A DNA stretch of 64,000 bases from Diplodia intermedia (taxonomy: Eukaryota > Ascomycota > Dothideomycetes > Botryosphaeriales > Botryosphaeriaceae). The position numbers and the translations under genes are program-made. Below, piece after piece: positions 20,613 through 33,294 of the stretch (its first letter is position 1; the number at the start of each line of letters is the position of its first letter). The stretch is taken from contig JAKEKT010000069.1 of assembly GCA_021495925.1 (NCBI GenBank), forward strand, positions 124,001 through 188,000, in the 5' to 3' direction. The notes under the pieces are model-generated. The model saw only the letters and a program-made list of their open reading frames with translations, did no database searches and had not been told where the DNA came from.

Positions 20613-23463
20613 ATGAGCTCCCGTACGTGGCCTCGCCGCCGCCGCAGCCGCATACAAGCTGACCACTGTGTCCCAAAGTCAAGCAGTTCATCCGCAACGT
20701 GCGCGCCGCCAAGACCATTGCAGACGAGCGCGCCGTCGTGCAGAAGGAGAGCGCCGCCATTCGTGCCAGCTTCCGCGAGGAGAGCCATGACTCCAACGTC
20801 CGGTAAGGCAGCCCTCGCTCCAGCCCCGGCTGCCTGCTGATGCCCCGCCTAGACGGAACAATGTCGCCAAACTGCTGTATCTCTTCACCTTGGGCGAGCG
20901 TACCCACTTCGGCCAGATCGAATGCTTGAAGCTGCTGGCCTCGCCGCGCTTCGCCGACAAGCGTCTGGGCTACCTGGGCACCATGCTGCTGCTGGACGAG
21001 AACCAGGAGGTCCTGACGCTGGTCACCAATTCGCTCAAGAAGTACCTTCTCCCACAAGCCGTGCCCATGCCCGAGTCCTGACCGCCTCTGCAGTGACTTG
21101 AACCATCCGAACCAGTACATTGTCGGCCTCGCGCTGTGCACATTGGGCAACATCGCCTCGATCGAAATGTCCCGCGATCTCTTCCCCGAAGTCGAGACCA
21201 TCCTTTCCAGCGCGAACCCCTACATCCGCCGCAAGGCTGCCATTTGCGCCATGAGAATCTGCCGCAAGGTCCCCGACTTGCAGGAGCACTTTTTCGAGAA
21301 GGCCAAGATGCTCCTCTCCGACCGCAACCACGGTGTCCTGATCTGCGGTCTGACACTGGTTACCAGCATGTGCGAGGCCGACGAGGAGGAGGGAGACGAG
21401 CTCGGTGTCATCGAAATGTTCAAGACGCTGACACCGCACCTCGTGAAGATGCTGAAGAGCCTCTCTGCCTCGGGATACACGCCCGAGCATGACGTCAATG
21501 GCATCACGGACCCCTTCCTCCAGGTCAAGATCCTCAGGTTACTGCGTGTCTTTGGCCGTGGTGACGCCCAGACCAGTGAACAGATCAACGACATTCTCGC
21601 ACAGGTAAGATGTATGCGCGGGGTGAGCCGAGCACGGTCGCTAACACGGCCAGGTTGCCACGAACACGGACTCCTCCAAGAACGTCGGAAACTCCATTCT
21701 CTATGAAGCTGTCCTTACCATTTTGGATATCGAAGCAGACTCCGGTCTGCGTGTCCTTGGTGTCAACATCCTGGGTAAATTCCTATCTAACAGGGACAAC
21801 AACATCAGATATGTTGCCCTGAACACGCTCATCAAGGTTGTGGCAGTAGAGCCCAATGCCGTGCAGAGACACCGGAACACCATCTTGGACTGCCTGCGAG
21901 ACCCCGACATCAGCATTCGGAGGAGAGCTTTGGACCTCAGCTTTACTCTGATCAACGAGCAGAATGTCCGCGTCTTGATTCGGGAACTACTGTCCTTCTT
22001 GGAGGTTGCCGATACTGAGTTCAAGCCGATCATGACCACCCAGATTGGCATTGCTGCCGACCGTTTCGCTCCCAACAAGAGATGGCACATCGATACTATG
22101 CTCCGCGTCCTCAAGCTGGTCAGTAGTAACTTCCTGTCAAGAGGGCTTGTCTTTCGTTCTTCTAACTGTGACTCTAGGCTGGCAACTATGTCAAGGAGCA
22201 AATTCTTGCGTCCTTCGTCCGCCTTGTTGCGAACACCCCCGACCTTCAGACCTACACGGTGCAAAAGTTGTACGCCAGCCTCAAGGATGACATTACGCAA
22301 GAAGGTCTGACGCTCGCTGGCTCCTGGGCCATCGGCGAGTATGGAGATGCGTTGTTGCGTGGTGGCCAGTACGAAGAGGAGGAATTGGTCAAGGACATCA
22401 AGGAAAGCGACATTGTCGACCTCTTTGGCACCATCCTCAACAGCAATTACGCCGGTCAAATTGTTACCGAGTACATCATCACGGCCGCTATGAAGCTTAC
22501 TACGCGACTTTCCGATGCCGCCCAAGTAGAACGCCTTAGACGGTTGATGCTGTCCCACCAGACTCACCTGGATGTGGAGATCCAACAACGCGCTGTTGAG
22601 TATGGCAACCTCTTTTCGTTTGATCAGATTAGACGAGGTGTTCTGGAAAAGATGCCGCCTCCCGAGATTCGCGAGTCTCAGAGAGTGCTTGGTGAAGCAA
22701 CAACAAAGAGCAAGCGGACATCGAAGATTGCGGCCAAGAAGAAGCCCAGCCAAGTGACTGAATCGGACATGCTGCTCGATTTGATGGGAGGCTCAGATGG
22801 GCCTGGGCCTGAACCAAGCTCAGCGACCAATGGCTCGAATGCCGATTTACTGGCAGATATCCTCGGAGGCGGCTCGCCCGCTCCGCAAACCACTTCTCCG
22901 CCACCGGCGGCAGGCTCAAACGTCAACTCCATTATGGATCTTTTCAACACACCGAGTCAAAGCAGTACTCCGGTTCCCCAAGCAGCAAAACCGCCACCGT
23001 CGGCAGATCTGTTCGGTGGTCTGGCTTCTCCGCCCCCGCAGACTGGAACGCCTCCGCCAGGAGGTGCTCCTACGCACCCGGCCTACAACAAGAACGATCT
23101 CTCAATCATGTTCCAGGTGCAGCGTAGTGGAAGCACAGCGCTGATTCTCGCGCGATTCCGTAATACCAGCAACTTTGACCATCTTAGCAACGTCACGCTA
23201 CAGGCTGCGGTCCCGAAGAGCCAGAAGCTGCAATTGCAGGCAATCAGCAACGGCGAGCTGGACGGCGGCCAAGAGGCTACGCAGCAGATGAGGGTTGCTG
23301 CAGTCAGTGGCGTAAGTAAACCCACTACTCCAAAAGAACTAGTCATTTACTAACTCTCTTCTCTTAGGCTCTGCCGCCGAAGCTTCGTCTCAGGTTGAAG
23401 ATCGGCTACCAGAAGAACGGAGAGAATGTCCAGGAGCAGGTCGACTGGTCGGAACCGTCATGA
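20613..23463 (+). CDS. apl4: AP-1 clathrin adaptor complex subunit gamma
   Basis: Seven exons: 20613-20622, 20679-20802, 20853-21041, 21094-21604, 21654-22118, 22178-23311 and 23368-23463; 842 residues, normal for fungal gamma-adaptin. The first coding exon has only ten bases. All introns are 49-59 nt and GT-AG. The trunk begins LKQFIRNVRAAKTIADERAVV and continues as an armadillo-like solenoid to about residue 590. A flexible hinge follows with DLMGG, DILGG, DLFNT and DLFGG motifs, resembling clathrin or accessory-protein binding motifs. The C-terminal ear domain (about residues 725-842) ends in KIGYQKNGENVQEQVDWSE. AP-1 sorts cargo between trans-Golgi and endosomes. Identification is secure. 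Confidence 0.95.
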
Positions 23464-25679
23464 TTCCGTCTTCCCGATGTTTTCTTTCGAATCTCGTAAG
23501 TGGCGGCCTGGGTGTTTGAGCAGCTTGGAAGGAGTCACAGCCTAAGAGCAATATATCAACCCTCCTGCTTTGATGTCCCAGGGGCTTCGTTCTAAAAGGC
23601 GTATTTTGGTCTACCGGCGAGCAGTATTAGAGGGAAAACGCCCAACATGTATTAGGGATATCCAGGCATGCCGGAGACGGTCAACGTACACGCTGAGATG
23701 GGAAAAAAGAGGTCCACGTTATGCAGTTAATGAAGATGTGTAAATTGATGTTTTTGAAGCAGATGTTTTAGAGCACGTTGAGGGAAGAGGGCTAGCATTC
23801 AGCCTGAATATGAGGGTGTGGGGAAGCCCAGCCGTGCGGCTGCTCCACAAAAGCGGCTCCACCCCTGGGGTGGCTGACTCCCAAGAGCTTGGCTCCAGGA
23901 ACTCGGTGCCTAAAGGCTAATGGACATTTGTCAACCAGTCAGATGTGGAAACGAGGCACCACGTTGTTTGGTAAATTCCCCGGAAAGGCTTTTACTTGAA
24001 ATAAAAAACCGCATCTTATCGATTCGCTCATCCCGAACAACCCACACAACAAGGAGTGATGATTGTTTCAATGATGACTTGTTGTGCGCCATTTGACGAT
24101 CGTCCGGACGCCTTTTACCAGAACGCGCTTTTTCAAGGGTTGTTAGGCTGCTGCAAATCTCCCGCGATGATCGTTGCCGCCGCTGTGCCGCCGCAAGTGC
24201 GTGTGCGATTCACAATCCTGCCCCCACCCCTCCCCACTTCGAGATTCCTTCCAACCGTCCACCAAACGCCTTTTTTTTAAAAAAAAACCCCGGTCGTCGA
24301 TCTCCCGCAGCCTTTTCCCACCTACGCCCAACTCCAACAGTGGGGCTCCACCACCACCACCACCACCACCGGCCGCTTCGACGACCGCGTCGGGATAGGT
24401 GTAGGTCAAAAGATGCGAAGGCAAGCGGCGGCGGTTCTTCCGGTGTTTGTTTTCTTTACTACTATTCTTATGGTGTCACACTGTTCACGAGTTTATAGGA
24501 TATGGGTGTAGTAGCTACGTCGTCGGTGATGTCTGTTATGTCGAAATCCTAAACAGTAGAATGCTCAACACAACGACTTTTATAAAAAAAAAAAAAAAAA
24601 AAGTTCTCACTTCGACATAAAGACAGTAGTGATTGAGAAACAGATGTGGCGGTGATGGTATCACGGGGTGGTTAGTACGTACTTAGATTAGTAGTGATCA
24701 ATCTATTTTTATACATACTAATATATAGATAATATAGATTTATAGCTGAGCGTGTATAATGAATTATAAGGGCCGAATGCAATTCGGTCTGGATGTATTT
24801 CATAACAGCACGTCTCTCCTAGGTGTGCATCACTTCGCGACACAGGTATCCGACCGTAACCCCGCATCGTTCGTAGTCGGATATCATGGACACACATATC
24901 GAAGTTTGTTGATGTCATTAGTAAGCCACATCTAGCAAGTACCTCAATAAAAGCGCATTTCTGTCACCACCTTACGGGAGTAGCCTGTCACATAAAAGAA
25001 ACGTGACGTTATCCTAGAACATAGAAGAATTCATTTGCTGTTCGCATCGGCATTTAATGCCTTTCGCCTTCCTTCGTGGAGGAAGAACATAAAAAAAAAA
25101 GGTATGTATAATAGCAAAATCCATCACCGTGGAAACACCGTGTAATCAACGAAGGAGAGGAAAATGCGTTGGGGTATTGTTTGAAGCCGGTGGAGCGGAA
25201 ATCTCCTCTCCACCTCGAATACAGACACAAGAAAGTTGTGGATCGGTCGGAAAAGATAAAAAAAAAAAGGCGAGACCATGCGATGTCTCTACGCAAAAAG
25301 ACCTGCTAAACTTGCAAAGAAAGTATGGGAACCCCACAAACGTACGCCTATGCCGGTATGGTGAGGCTCAATCGAGCCCTCCCGAGGAAACCAAGAGCTC
25401 TTTGATAGAAGCCCTGGTAAACCAAGCAACCCGTTATATACGCCTTCTCTTGCGGCCGTGGCCAGCGATCCAAGTCCCAATTCCTTTTGTCCATGACGGG
25501 TGCAAATAGAAAAAAGCGATGACTTTACTCCAAGAATGGGCCCAAAAGAAAACACGGAAGAAGTAGGAAAAGAGGCGGAAGAGAGATGGCAGAGCTCAAA
25601 ATCGCCTCGAAGAAACAATAAAACCCCCTCGTCCGGCAAGCGATAGTTGACAGCAAACACACTCAGCCATTGCTCATCA
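23464..25679. other. 2.2-kb intergenic region between convergent genes, partly AT-rich
   Basis: Separates the stop codons of AP-1 gamma (+) and Med15 (-). The middle (24470-25060) is clearly AT-richer than the rest, with an A-run at 24582-24602, and contains a segment bounded by an 8-bp inverted repeat (24533-24808, listed separately). A CCA repeat occurs near 24340-24372. No protein or RNA gene recognised. Confidence 0.6.
24533..24808. mobile_element. possible degenerate solo LTR or MITE-like segment
   Basis: A 276-bp AT-rich segment starts with CTGTTATG and ends with CATAACAG, a perfect 8-bp inverted repeat. Trimmed by one base it reads TG...CA, as LTRs do. No matching target-site duplication was found in the flanking five bases, so this is weak. 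It could equally be chance within AT-rich intergenic DNA. Confidence 0.2.
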
Positions 25680-28600
25680 CTAGCCCACCATACTCATGTC
25701 TTCGAACCCATCCATACCGCTTGTGATGCCGAACAGGTCCTTGAGGTCCTGCTCGTTGGTGGGGGCAGGAGGGGCGTTGAAGAAGTCGTAGGGCGCGCCG
25801 AGCTCGGCGGGGCCCCAGCCCGGGATCTTGTCGTCTGTGGTGCCAAGGCTGTCCCGCCAGAAGCCGTATGGGCCAACCATCTCTTGGTTGTCCTCGTTCT
25901 GCGGAACCGTCATGTTGTTGGATTCGTCGAGCACGAAGAGCGAGTCCATCATGCTGCTGAAATCCACATCCGCGTCCATGGCACGCTTGTTCCACTCGGC
26001 CTCGTCGCCCGCGATGGTGATGTTGAGCTTGTCGTTTTCGCTGATGTCGCTGCTGCCCGTCTCCTTGGAATCCTTAGTCGAAGCTGGCGAAGGAGTAGTA
26101 GCAGGGGTCGTGCTGCGAGGCTCTACCTTCTCCTTGTTCTTCTCCCTCTCTGCCCGCTCCAGATCCTCCTTTGCGATGAATGCACTGTTGGGCAGTTCGA
26201 GCATAGCCTTGGCGACGTCTTCATCAGCAAACATGAAGTTGAGCTGGGCTGGAGAGATCGGGCAGTCGTCCCAAGGATTCTCCGCCGGCTTCGGGGCTGA
26301 CTGATCTTCCATGACGGCGTCAGTAGGCTTGCTAATGTCCTTCGTGGCCTTACTAGGCGTTCGGTGCATGGCTGGGGCGCCGCTGGAGCCAGGCGTTTGA
26401 CCCTTGACCATCATCTGCGGAGTCTTGAAACTGGCCGACGGCGAGCTCTTGACGCCCGTCTGCGTTGGGACACGGTTCATCGGAGTAGCTCCAGCGCCCG
26501 TAGCAGGCGTCCCCGCCTCGGCCTTGATTTGGGGCGTCTGGCCGGGCTTTGTGGCGAGTTGCTGCTTCGCCATGGGAGGCGCCGGCCTGCCGCGGTGGAC
26601 AGCGCTGTTCTCTACCTTCGGCTTTGCCGTTCCGTCGGGGTTGAGGCCCAGACCCTCGTTGACGGCGTCGATGGCAAACTTCAGAGGATCCTCTACCTTC
26701 GCGTGCGCATCCTTCACGTGGCTCTCAAGCTCGTCCTTTGTCTCGAAGCCTCTCGCACTGTGGTCGCAAGTGGGGTGCGGACAGGGGAAGCTTGGCTTCG
26801 CAGGCATCACCGGCGCGGCTGGCTGAGGGCCGTCGCGCCTTGTAAGCTCCGGAGAGGGCTTGTTGCCGACCAGCGGTGAAGTCGTCTGAACGGGTGTCTG
26901 GCTCGGTGTGGATGTGGCAGACATTCCGGGAGCTGTCTTCCTCTTCTTGTTTTGTGGCAGCTTGAGCTTCTCCGGAGTAAGTGGGTTCGCGGCATTGGGA
27001 GCGTACAGGGGAGCACCGTTCGGAGACTGGCCACCGCCAAACGAGAAGGGTGGCACAGCAGAAGTCGGAGCAGCAGGAGGCTTGGCGCCAGCGTTGGAAG
27101 GCGCACGCGAGCGTTGCAGTTGCTCTTGTCGCAGCTTCTCCAAGTTGACGGCATTGAGCTCCGCCCCTTGCCCACCTTGGGTGTTGGCAGCGCCCGGCTG
27201 TTGCTGCTGCGCTCCTTCCTGCCCATTAGCTTGCGACTGAACCTTGTCGCTGTGGCTCTCGGCAACGACGCTCTTGATGTAGGCGCTGACGTGGTTGAGC
27301 AACTTCTGGAGCGTCTGCGGGGTGATGGAGACGTTTTCCTTGAGCCTCCGTTGAGGGTCCAGTTGCGCGTTCAACATATGGCGCTGGCTCAAGTCAGTAT
27401 CATGATTGGACAACACGTGCATGTGACTTACGACTTGGATGATATTCTTCGCACGATCTGCGTCACGATGCTTGACCCAGTCCATGAACATGATCTGGTC
27501 AAGTTTGTTAATCCACGTAAGAGCCTTCTGCACTTCAGCCGCCATCTGCTCCTTCGTCGCCTGAGAAAGATCCTGGATCGGCGGTCTCTCCATGGTCTTC
27601 ATGTTTTCTTGCATCATGGCGGTAAACAGTCGCTTCAGCTCATTCTGCTGAGCGGGGCCCTGCGACTGCGCCATGTTACCCGCAGCCTGTGCCTGTCGGT
27701 TGCCTTGGGCCTGGGCGGCTTGAAGCATTGACTGGCGAACAGCGGCTTGTTGCTGCGGGTTCAGCGACGCGAACTGCTCTCTGCTTATGGCGGGTTGCCG
27801 CTGCTGCGATTGGGACGGCTGCATGGGTGGCGCCTGGTTCTTGGCGGGATCTTGAACCTCGACAACATCGTCGCTCGACGGTCTCTTGACGCCCTTCGAA
27901 GCCTGCATCTTGGGAGTAGCGTTCGGTGCCTGGCCAGGCTGCGGGCCAGGCCTCGGAGGCGCTTGAGCCTGCTGCGCAAGCTTCGGTTGAGGAGTGGCCT
28001 GGGGTTGAGGAGGCTGGCCAGGTCGTTGCGGTTGCTGCATTTGACCCGGCGGCACACCGAGACCCCCGCCAGGTACCTGCGGCATCATGCCCTGCTGCGG
28101 GCCCTGCTGCTGCAAGTGTTTCTGCTGTTGCAGCCGGATCACCGCAATCTGCTGCCTTAATGAGTCGTCTGACAGGTTGGCGACCTTTGGACCTTGCTGT
28201 TGCCTGATCCTCTGGATGTCCTGCGGCGAGATTTGCTGGGCAAGGGTGAAGATGCGCTGGCGTTGAGTAGCCGCCATCTGTTGTTGCATCTGCGCTTGGT
28301 TCCCGCCGGCACCGGCCATCATTGGCGCCTGAGGAGCCTGCCCGTTCGGGTGGCCTGGGCCAAGAGCGCCACCGGCGCCGTTTGGCAATCCCCCAGGAAG
28401 TCCGTGCATGCCTGCATTGTTCGCCTGCTGCTGTTGCTGTGCTTGAGCCTGCTGTGTCATCCTCTCGAACTGCGTTCGCTGGAAATCGGTCAACTTGTCC
28501 ATGGAGATGACACTGGGATTCCTGGACGCCCACTCCTTCAGCTGCCCCCAAGACTTGATGTTATCCGGCAAAGATACGCCCTGGTTCCTCATGCCCTGCG

Positions 28601-30634
28601 TCACCATTGGGGGGAAAGCAGTTTGGTCCATGCGCTGTAGGATCTGGGGGTTAAGGGCGGGGCTGTTCTGCTGATGTTGCTGTCTTCGAAGCAGTTCCTG
28701 CTGGAGGCGCTGCTGCATTTGAGCTTGGTTCATCATCCCCATCTGTTGGTTCTGTTGCAGGAAATTCTGTCCCATGCCCATAGGTCCTCCTGGCTGTCCA
28801 CCTTGCAACGCTTGTGGAGTCATCTGCTGGCCAGGCTGCGAGACATTCGCATTACCTCCCCAGCCACCCTGTTGCTTCTGAGCGATCCACCTTCCAAGTA
28901 CGACACGGAATTGCTCCTCGGGCAGCTCCAGCATCTTTGATCTTATCGGTAGCGGGACATCGGCCGGAATCTGGCTTGCTCGGGAAGCTTGAGGGGCTCC
29001 GGGCATCTGCGCTTGAGCAGCCGCAGCTCTCTGTTGCGCGATCTGAACAGCTTGCGCGGCGGCGTTGATCCCTTGGCCCATGCCCTGTGGCATCTGCTGA
29101 CCGGGTTGCTGCGGCCGCGGCTGAGGTGTTGCGCTCCCTTGCTGGCCCGGCGGTACCATCGGCCGAGTCAGCATCGGCATCGCCCCGTTCTGAGGCTGGC
29201 CTGGCCCCATGTTGAAGCCGCCCATTTGGTTGCGAAGAGCCATTTGCTGGGCTTGGGCCTGTGATTGGGGGACGCCTTGGCCGCGCGCTTGTGCCTGTGC
29301 GGCCTGTGCCTGCATTTGCCGGATCGCGTTCTCTCGCTGCGCCTGCTGCAGACTAAAAGGAGCTTGCTGGCCGGGATTCCTGTTCTGGCCAGGCGGCATC
29401 CCTTGGCCGTTTACCTGTCCAGGTTGCCCGCCGCCCATCGGGTTGAAGCCGCCCATCTGGTTGAGGTTGGCGTTATTGCTTGCAGGAACTACGTCGTGCC
29501 CTGCTTGGGCGGAGCGCATGGCGTCTGCTTGCTGGTTGGTGAGTTGGGCAAAATCGAAGTCGGCATTGCCAGGGATGCCGGCTTGTTGAGGCTGTACGTT
29601 GCCCATTTGAGGGGTCCGCTGCATCATTCCTTGGTTCGGCGCTCCACGACCCATACCCTGATCTTGCTGCTGTCCGAACTGGCCGCCTTGTCCTACTTGC
29701 TGGCCCTTCTTCATGGCCATGAGCATCGATTGCGCGCGGTTTCGGCAGTGAAGCATGACCGGGTCGACGTTTCGCGATTCCAGCATTTGCCGCCTTTCGG
29801 GAGGCAACTGCGCAATCTGAGCCCGAATCTTTGCCTCCTCTTGCGGTGTGACCCTCTGCCGTAATGTTCTTGTCATGGCCTCGAGCCTCTGCTGCTCCTC
29901 CACAGTGAGTTGCTGGGGCCCTCTTTGCATCTGCTGCTGCATGGGTTGTTGCTGAGCTTGAGGCTGAAGACCAGGGTTCTCCATCCCCATGGATGACGGG
30001 TTCTGGGTCATGGGCAGCGGTGAAGCTTGCATTTGATGTTGCAGTTGGGGAGGAAATGGTTGCTGAAATGCGTTCTGGCCTTGGTTCGATCCGCTAGGCT
30101 GCATCGGTGTCTGGGGCAACATGCCCGCCTGGGGGTTTGCGGCATTGTTTCCGGGATGCATCATGGATGCTTGCACCGCTTGCATATTTTGCTGGCGCAT
30201 GCTCTGAAGGCGCGTCAAGAGGTCCTTCACAGCCCTGATGTAGTCATCCTGGGGAGGCGTCAGTGCGACGGTTCAAAGGGTCAGGCGCACGCTTAGCTTA
30301 CTCTGCTCTGGGCCTTGACGAAGCGCTCGTTCTCGTTTCCGAAGGCCATTTGTAGAACTTGCTGGTCTGGCGTGTCGGGTTTTGCCAGCCTTATCGCGGT
30401 ATAGCTACGGCAGAAGTCAGCGACCGAGAGTTTGGGCAAAGGCGCGAGGGTGGATTACATGTTCCAGAGCATGCCCGCACGCTGCTCGGCGTTAAGGGAG
30501 GCCTGCCATTGTCCATGTGTGGGGCGATGCGAGTTTCGCAGCTGGGTGAGTATGACTTGCTGCAGCCGTTGGTGTTGCGGCGGCGGGGCGTGCTGCTGCG
30601 CGCCCATCATGTTGCCAAAGTTTTGTGTGTTCAT
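25680..30634 (-). CDS. med15: Mediator complex subunit 15 (Med15/Gal11)
   Basis: Exons 30459-30634, 30302-30404, 27432-30248 and 25680-27383; 1599 residues if the last intron is spliced. The N-terminus holds the KIX-type domain (about residues 20-100: QRLQQVILTQLRNSHRP, then WNIYTAIRLAKPDTPDQQVLQMAFGNE across two introns). This domain binds acidic activators. A very long Gln/Met/Pro/Asn-rich region follows, then a conserved block around WINKLDQIMFMDWVKHRDADRAKNII. The tail includes DDCPISPAQLNFMF. Med15 sits in the Mediator tail and links DNA-bound activators to RNA polymerase II in the nucleus. The third intron (27384-27431, 48 nt) has strong splice signals but no in-frame stop, so a 1615-residue form is possible. 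Other stop-free introns inside the Gln-rich part cannot be excluded. Confidence 0.9.
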
Positions 30635-32149
30635 CTTTCTTGGAAGCCAGGGCCTGTCCGTCAGGCCGAACGAGAATCAAGCGCGAAGGGACCCCAAAGC
30701 CAGCCGGGGGCGGATAGCGAGCGAGATTCGCACGGCAATCGGAAGCGGGCAGCGAAGACGCGAGCGACGGCGAGCGAGGTTCGGGCGCGATCGTCGAGGG
30801 TTGCGCGGTAGAAGGCTACCAGCTGGGCTGATCGAAAGGCGATGCAGCCAGGCAGCCAGCGGTAGCTAGGCTGGAGGTCAGGCGACGGGCACCATGCACA
30901 GTCGCGGTGCTCGAGGTCGCAGGCGGCAGCAGTCGAGGCGGGCGGGCGGGCGCGGTGCGTGGGCTCGGAGAGTCGTGGCAGGTCGAGGAGCGATGCCGAC
31001 GGGCGAGCAGGTGAGGCTGTGGCTTGCGCGCGGCGTCCGAAGCAATGCCTGCTAGTGTGCTGGAGCCGGGGAGGGAAGGAAGGACTGGGCGCACGTAGCA
31101 CCAAGGGCAACGAGGCGGTTCTGGCACGGACTCGCCTCTGCGGCTCGTCTCGTAGCGTGGGTGAGGCGGAGGAGAGAGGGAGAGAGAGGCGAGGATATTC
31201 GCGAGCTGATACGGTGTAGTTGACGGGGAGGCCCAGTAGTGCCTTGTTGGCAGATGACGGGCTGGGACTGACGGTGTGAAGCGGCTTGCGCTCTGATCGC
31301 TGGCGCCCCGCAGGCTTATTGGGTCGCCGCGGTACTCGTGACGCCGCACGCGTCCAGCAAACACAGCGTGCCAGGCCCGGGCAGTAATGTCGCAGACGTG
31401 CGGGCACCCCGGTCGCGAAAAGCTTGCTGGCGGCAGCGGATTCGAATGGCGAGGCAGAGGGCTGCAGTGCTGTAGCGAAAGTCGCGCTCGATGCTCGTTG
31501 CGGCGCCAGGCCCGGCTGAGCTAGCGACGGCGGCCGTTCCCAGGCTGGGCCGGACAAGGCCCCGGCCAATCAGCGCGCCGCCCATCGATGCGCCGCTGGA
31601 GCCCTGCAGCAGCACCAAGCCGCACGGCCAGCTGTGCGCGGCGACGCGACAAGCGACAAACGACGAGATATTGCACGCGCTGCCCAGTGCGGCGCTGGGA
31701 AATGAGCCGCGGTGCTCGCAGCCCGCCGCGCTCAACGGCGACGGCCCTGGGGCTGGGGCTTTGTGCGCGTCTCAAACGGTGTCGACCGCACCCTCAGCTA
31801 GCGGCCCAGCCACAGCCCTCGTCCGCCGCTCGCCGCGGGCGGCCTCTGCCATGCGCTGGTAGGTAAGGCTGCAGCACACTTGCGCCAATCACCCGCAGCC
31901 GCGAAGCGGTGTACGGCCCTGCGCCCAGCGGCGATGTGGTCGCATCAACCGATCTGTCTCTCGACACACAGCTACCCCACAACAAACGGTCCGCCTACCT
32001 ACCCTAGGGCCGGCGATCTTCATAATTAGGCCGTCGCGCGCGAATCCGTCATGCACTTGGAGGCGTCTGGCAGTTATAGCGCCGATTCAGGGACCATCAT
32101 CTCGTTGAGCTTCGCCGTGCTGCTAAAAACAACACCCGCCCATCGCCCA
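30635..32149. other. intergenic, Med15 promoter side
   Basis: GC-rich 1.5-kb region upstream of Med15 and downstream of the TIM-barrel gene. It holds long random open frames on both strands with Arg/Ala/Ser-rich translations, as expected of GC-rich DNA. No gene recognised. Confidence 0.6.
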
Positions 32150-33294
32150 TCACGCGGCCCGCACGCCCTTGAACTCGCGCGTGATGTTGGTGATGGCCTC
32201 CTCCACCGGCAGCCGCTCCATGCTGCTCGCGCCGTAGAAGCCGTGCACCCCCTTCGTCCGGCGCAGGACGTACTCCGCGTCTTGCGGTCGCGCGATCGGG
32301 CCACCGTGGCAGAGCACGAGCACGTCCGGGCTGATGGCGGCCGCGACGTCGCGCATCTCCTGGATCAGCTTTACGCAGTCGTCAAGGCTCTTGCCGCTCT
32401 GGGCGCCGATCGACCCGGCCGTCGTCAACCCCATGTGCGCCACGATAATGTCGGCCCCGGCTCGCGCCATCTGCTCTGCCTCGCCGACGCTGAAGGCGTA
32501 CGGCGTCGTGAGCAGCCCCATCTCGTGCGCCGTCTTGATCATGGCGACCTCGACGTCGAATCCCATGCCCGTTTCCTCGAGGTTCTGCCGGAACTGGCCG
32601 TCGATGAGGCCAACCTGGAATAGACATGGTGAGCCGGCGTCGCCTATTGTGTCAGGGGCACCCTTGCCGGGCGATGGTGGCGTGGGGCGTGGCGAACGTA
32701 CAGTCGGGAAGTTCTGCACTCCCGCGAACCCTATATCCTGCAATTGCTTCAGGAACGACGGCATGGTGCGGAACGGATCCGTGGCGCAGACGCCGGCAAG
32801 CACCGGCGTGTGCTCGACTACTGGCAGCACCTCTTTCGCCTGGGCGTTTGGGGTCAGCTCCTCCTGCCTATCCGTTCCTTATACTGCGTAGGCCAAATCG
32901 ACTAATTGCGGAAGGATTCGGTGCACTTGGCTGGCGACGCAGAAGGGGTCTCGACCTACCATGTCCAGCACAACATCGTTGGCATTGCCGTAGGGCATCA
33001 GGCCGGCCAGCTGCACCCATCAGCATCCGCCCAGGCTGGCATGCAGGGGAAGTCCTACCGAGCCTCGACCGGCCATGCGGAACCTCCCGGAGTTGTAGAC
33101 AATGATGAGGTCTCCGCCGCCTTTCTCGACGAACTTGGCGGACAGGCCGATGCCTGCAACGGGAGTAGTCAGCCAGACTTCTGGGGAGAGATGGACAGAG
33201 ACTAACCTGCGCCAGCTCCGACGATGGATTGGCCATTGGCTGCGTTGGTGCGTAGCCTTGCGAGGATCTCGGCGCGGTTCGTTGGCGGGGCCAT
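32150..33294 (-). CDS. TIM-barrel protein of the Tm-1 C-terminal / PEP-hydrolase-like family
   Basis: Five exons: 33207-33294, 33059-33153, 32960-33010, 32702-32839 and 32150-32614 (introns 53, 48, 120 and 87 nt); 278 residues. Typical family segments are present: MAPPTNRAEILARLR at the N-terminus, GLSAKFVEKGGGDLIIVYNSGRF (positions 33059-33153 after splicing), LAGLMPYGNANDVVLDM as a complete exon, and GADIIVAHMGLTTAGSIG. These match the predicted TIM-barrel signal-transduction family, which forms the C-terminal half of the plant Tm-1 protein. The reaction in fungi is unknown. No targeting signal seen. The last intron is 87 nt, stop-free and a multiple of three, so a retained form with 29 extra residues is possible. 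The gene is divergent from the UPF0261 gene, 415 bp away, which encodes the other Tm-1 half. Confidence 0.88.

Noticed and set aside
21701..22753. 350-codon antisense frame over AP-1 gamma
   Set aside because: Lies across a certain gamma-adaptin exon and one intron; no recognisable domain.
10535..23463. Possible metabolic gene cluster (CaiB-like, SnoaL-like, sterol acyltransferase, regulator)
   Set aside because: They are interrupted by housekeeping genes (sec39, apl4) and there is no backbone synthase, oxidase set or shared promoter pattern.
30661..31569. 302-codon minus-strand frame upstream of med15
   Set aside because: Arg/Ser/Ala/Pro-rich in GC-rich promoter DNA, with several overlapping frames of similar quality; no domain.
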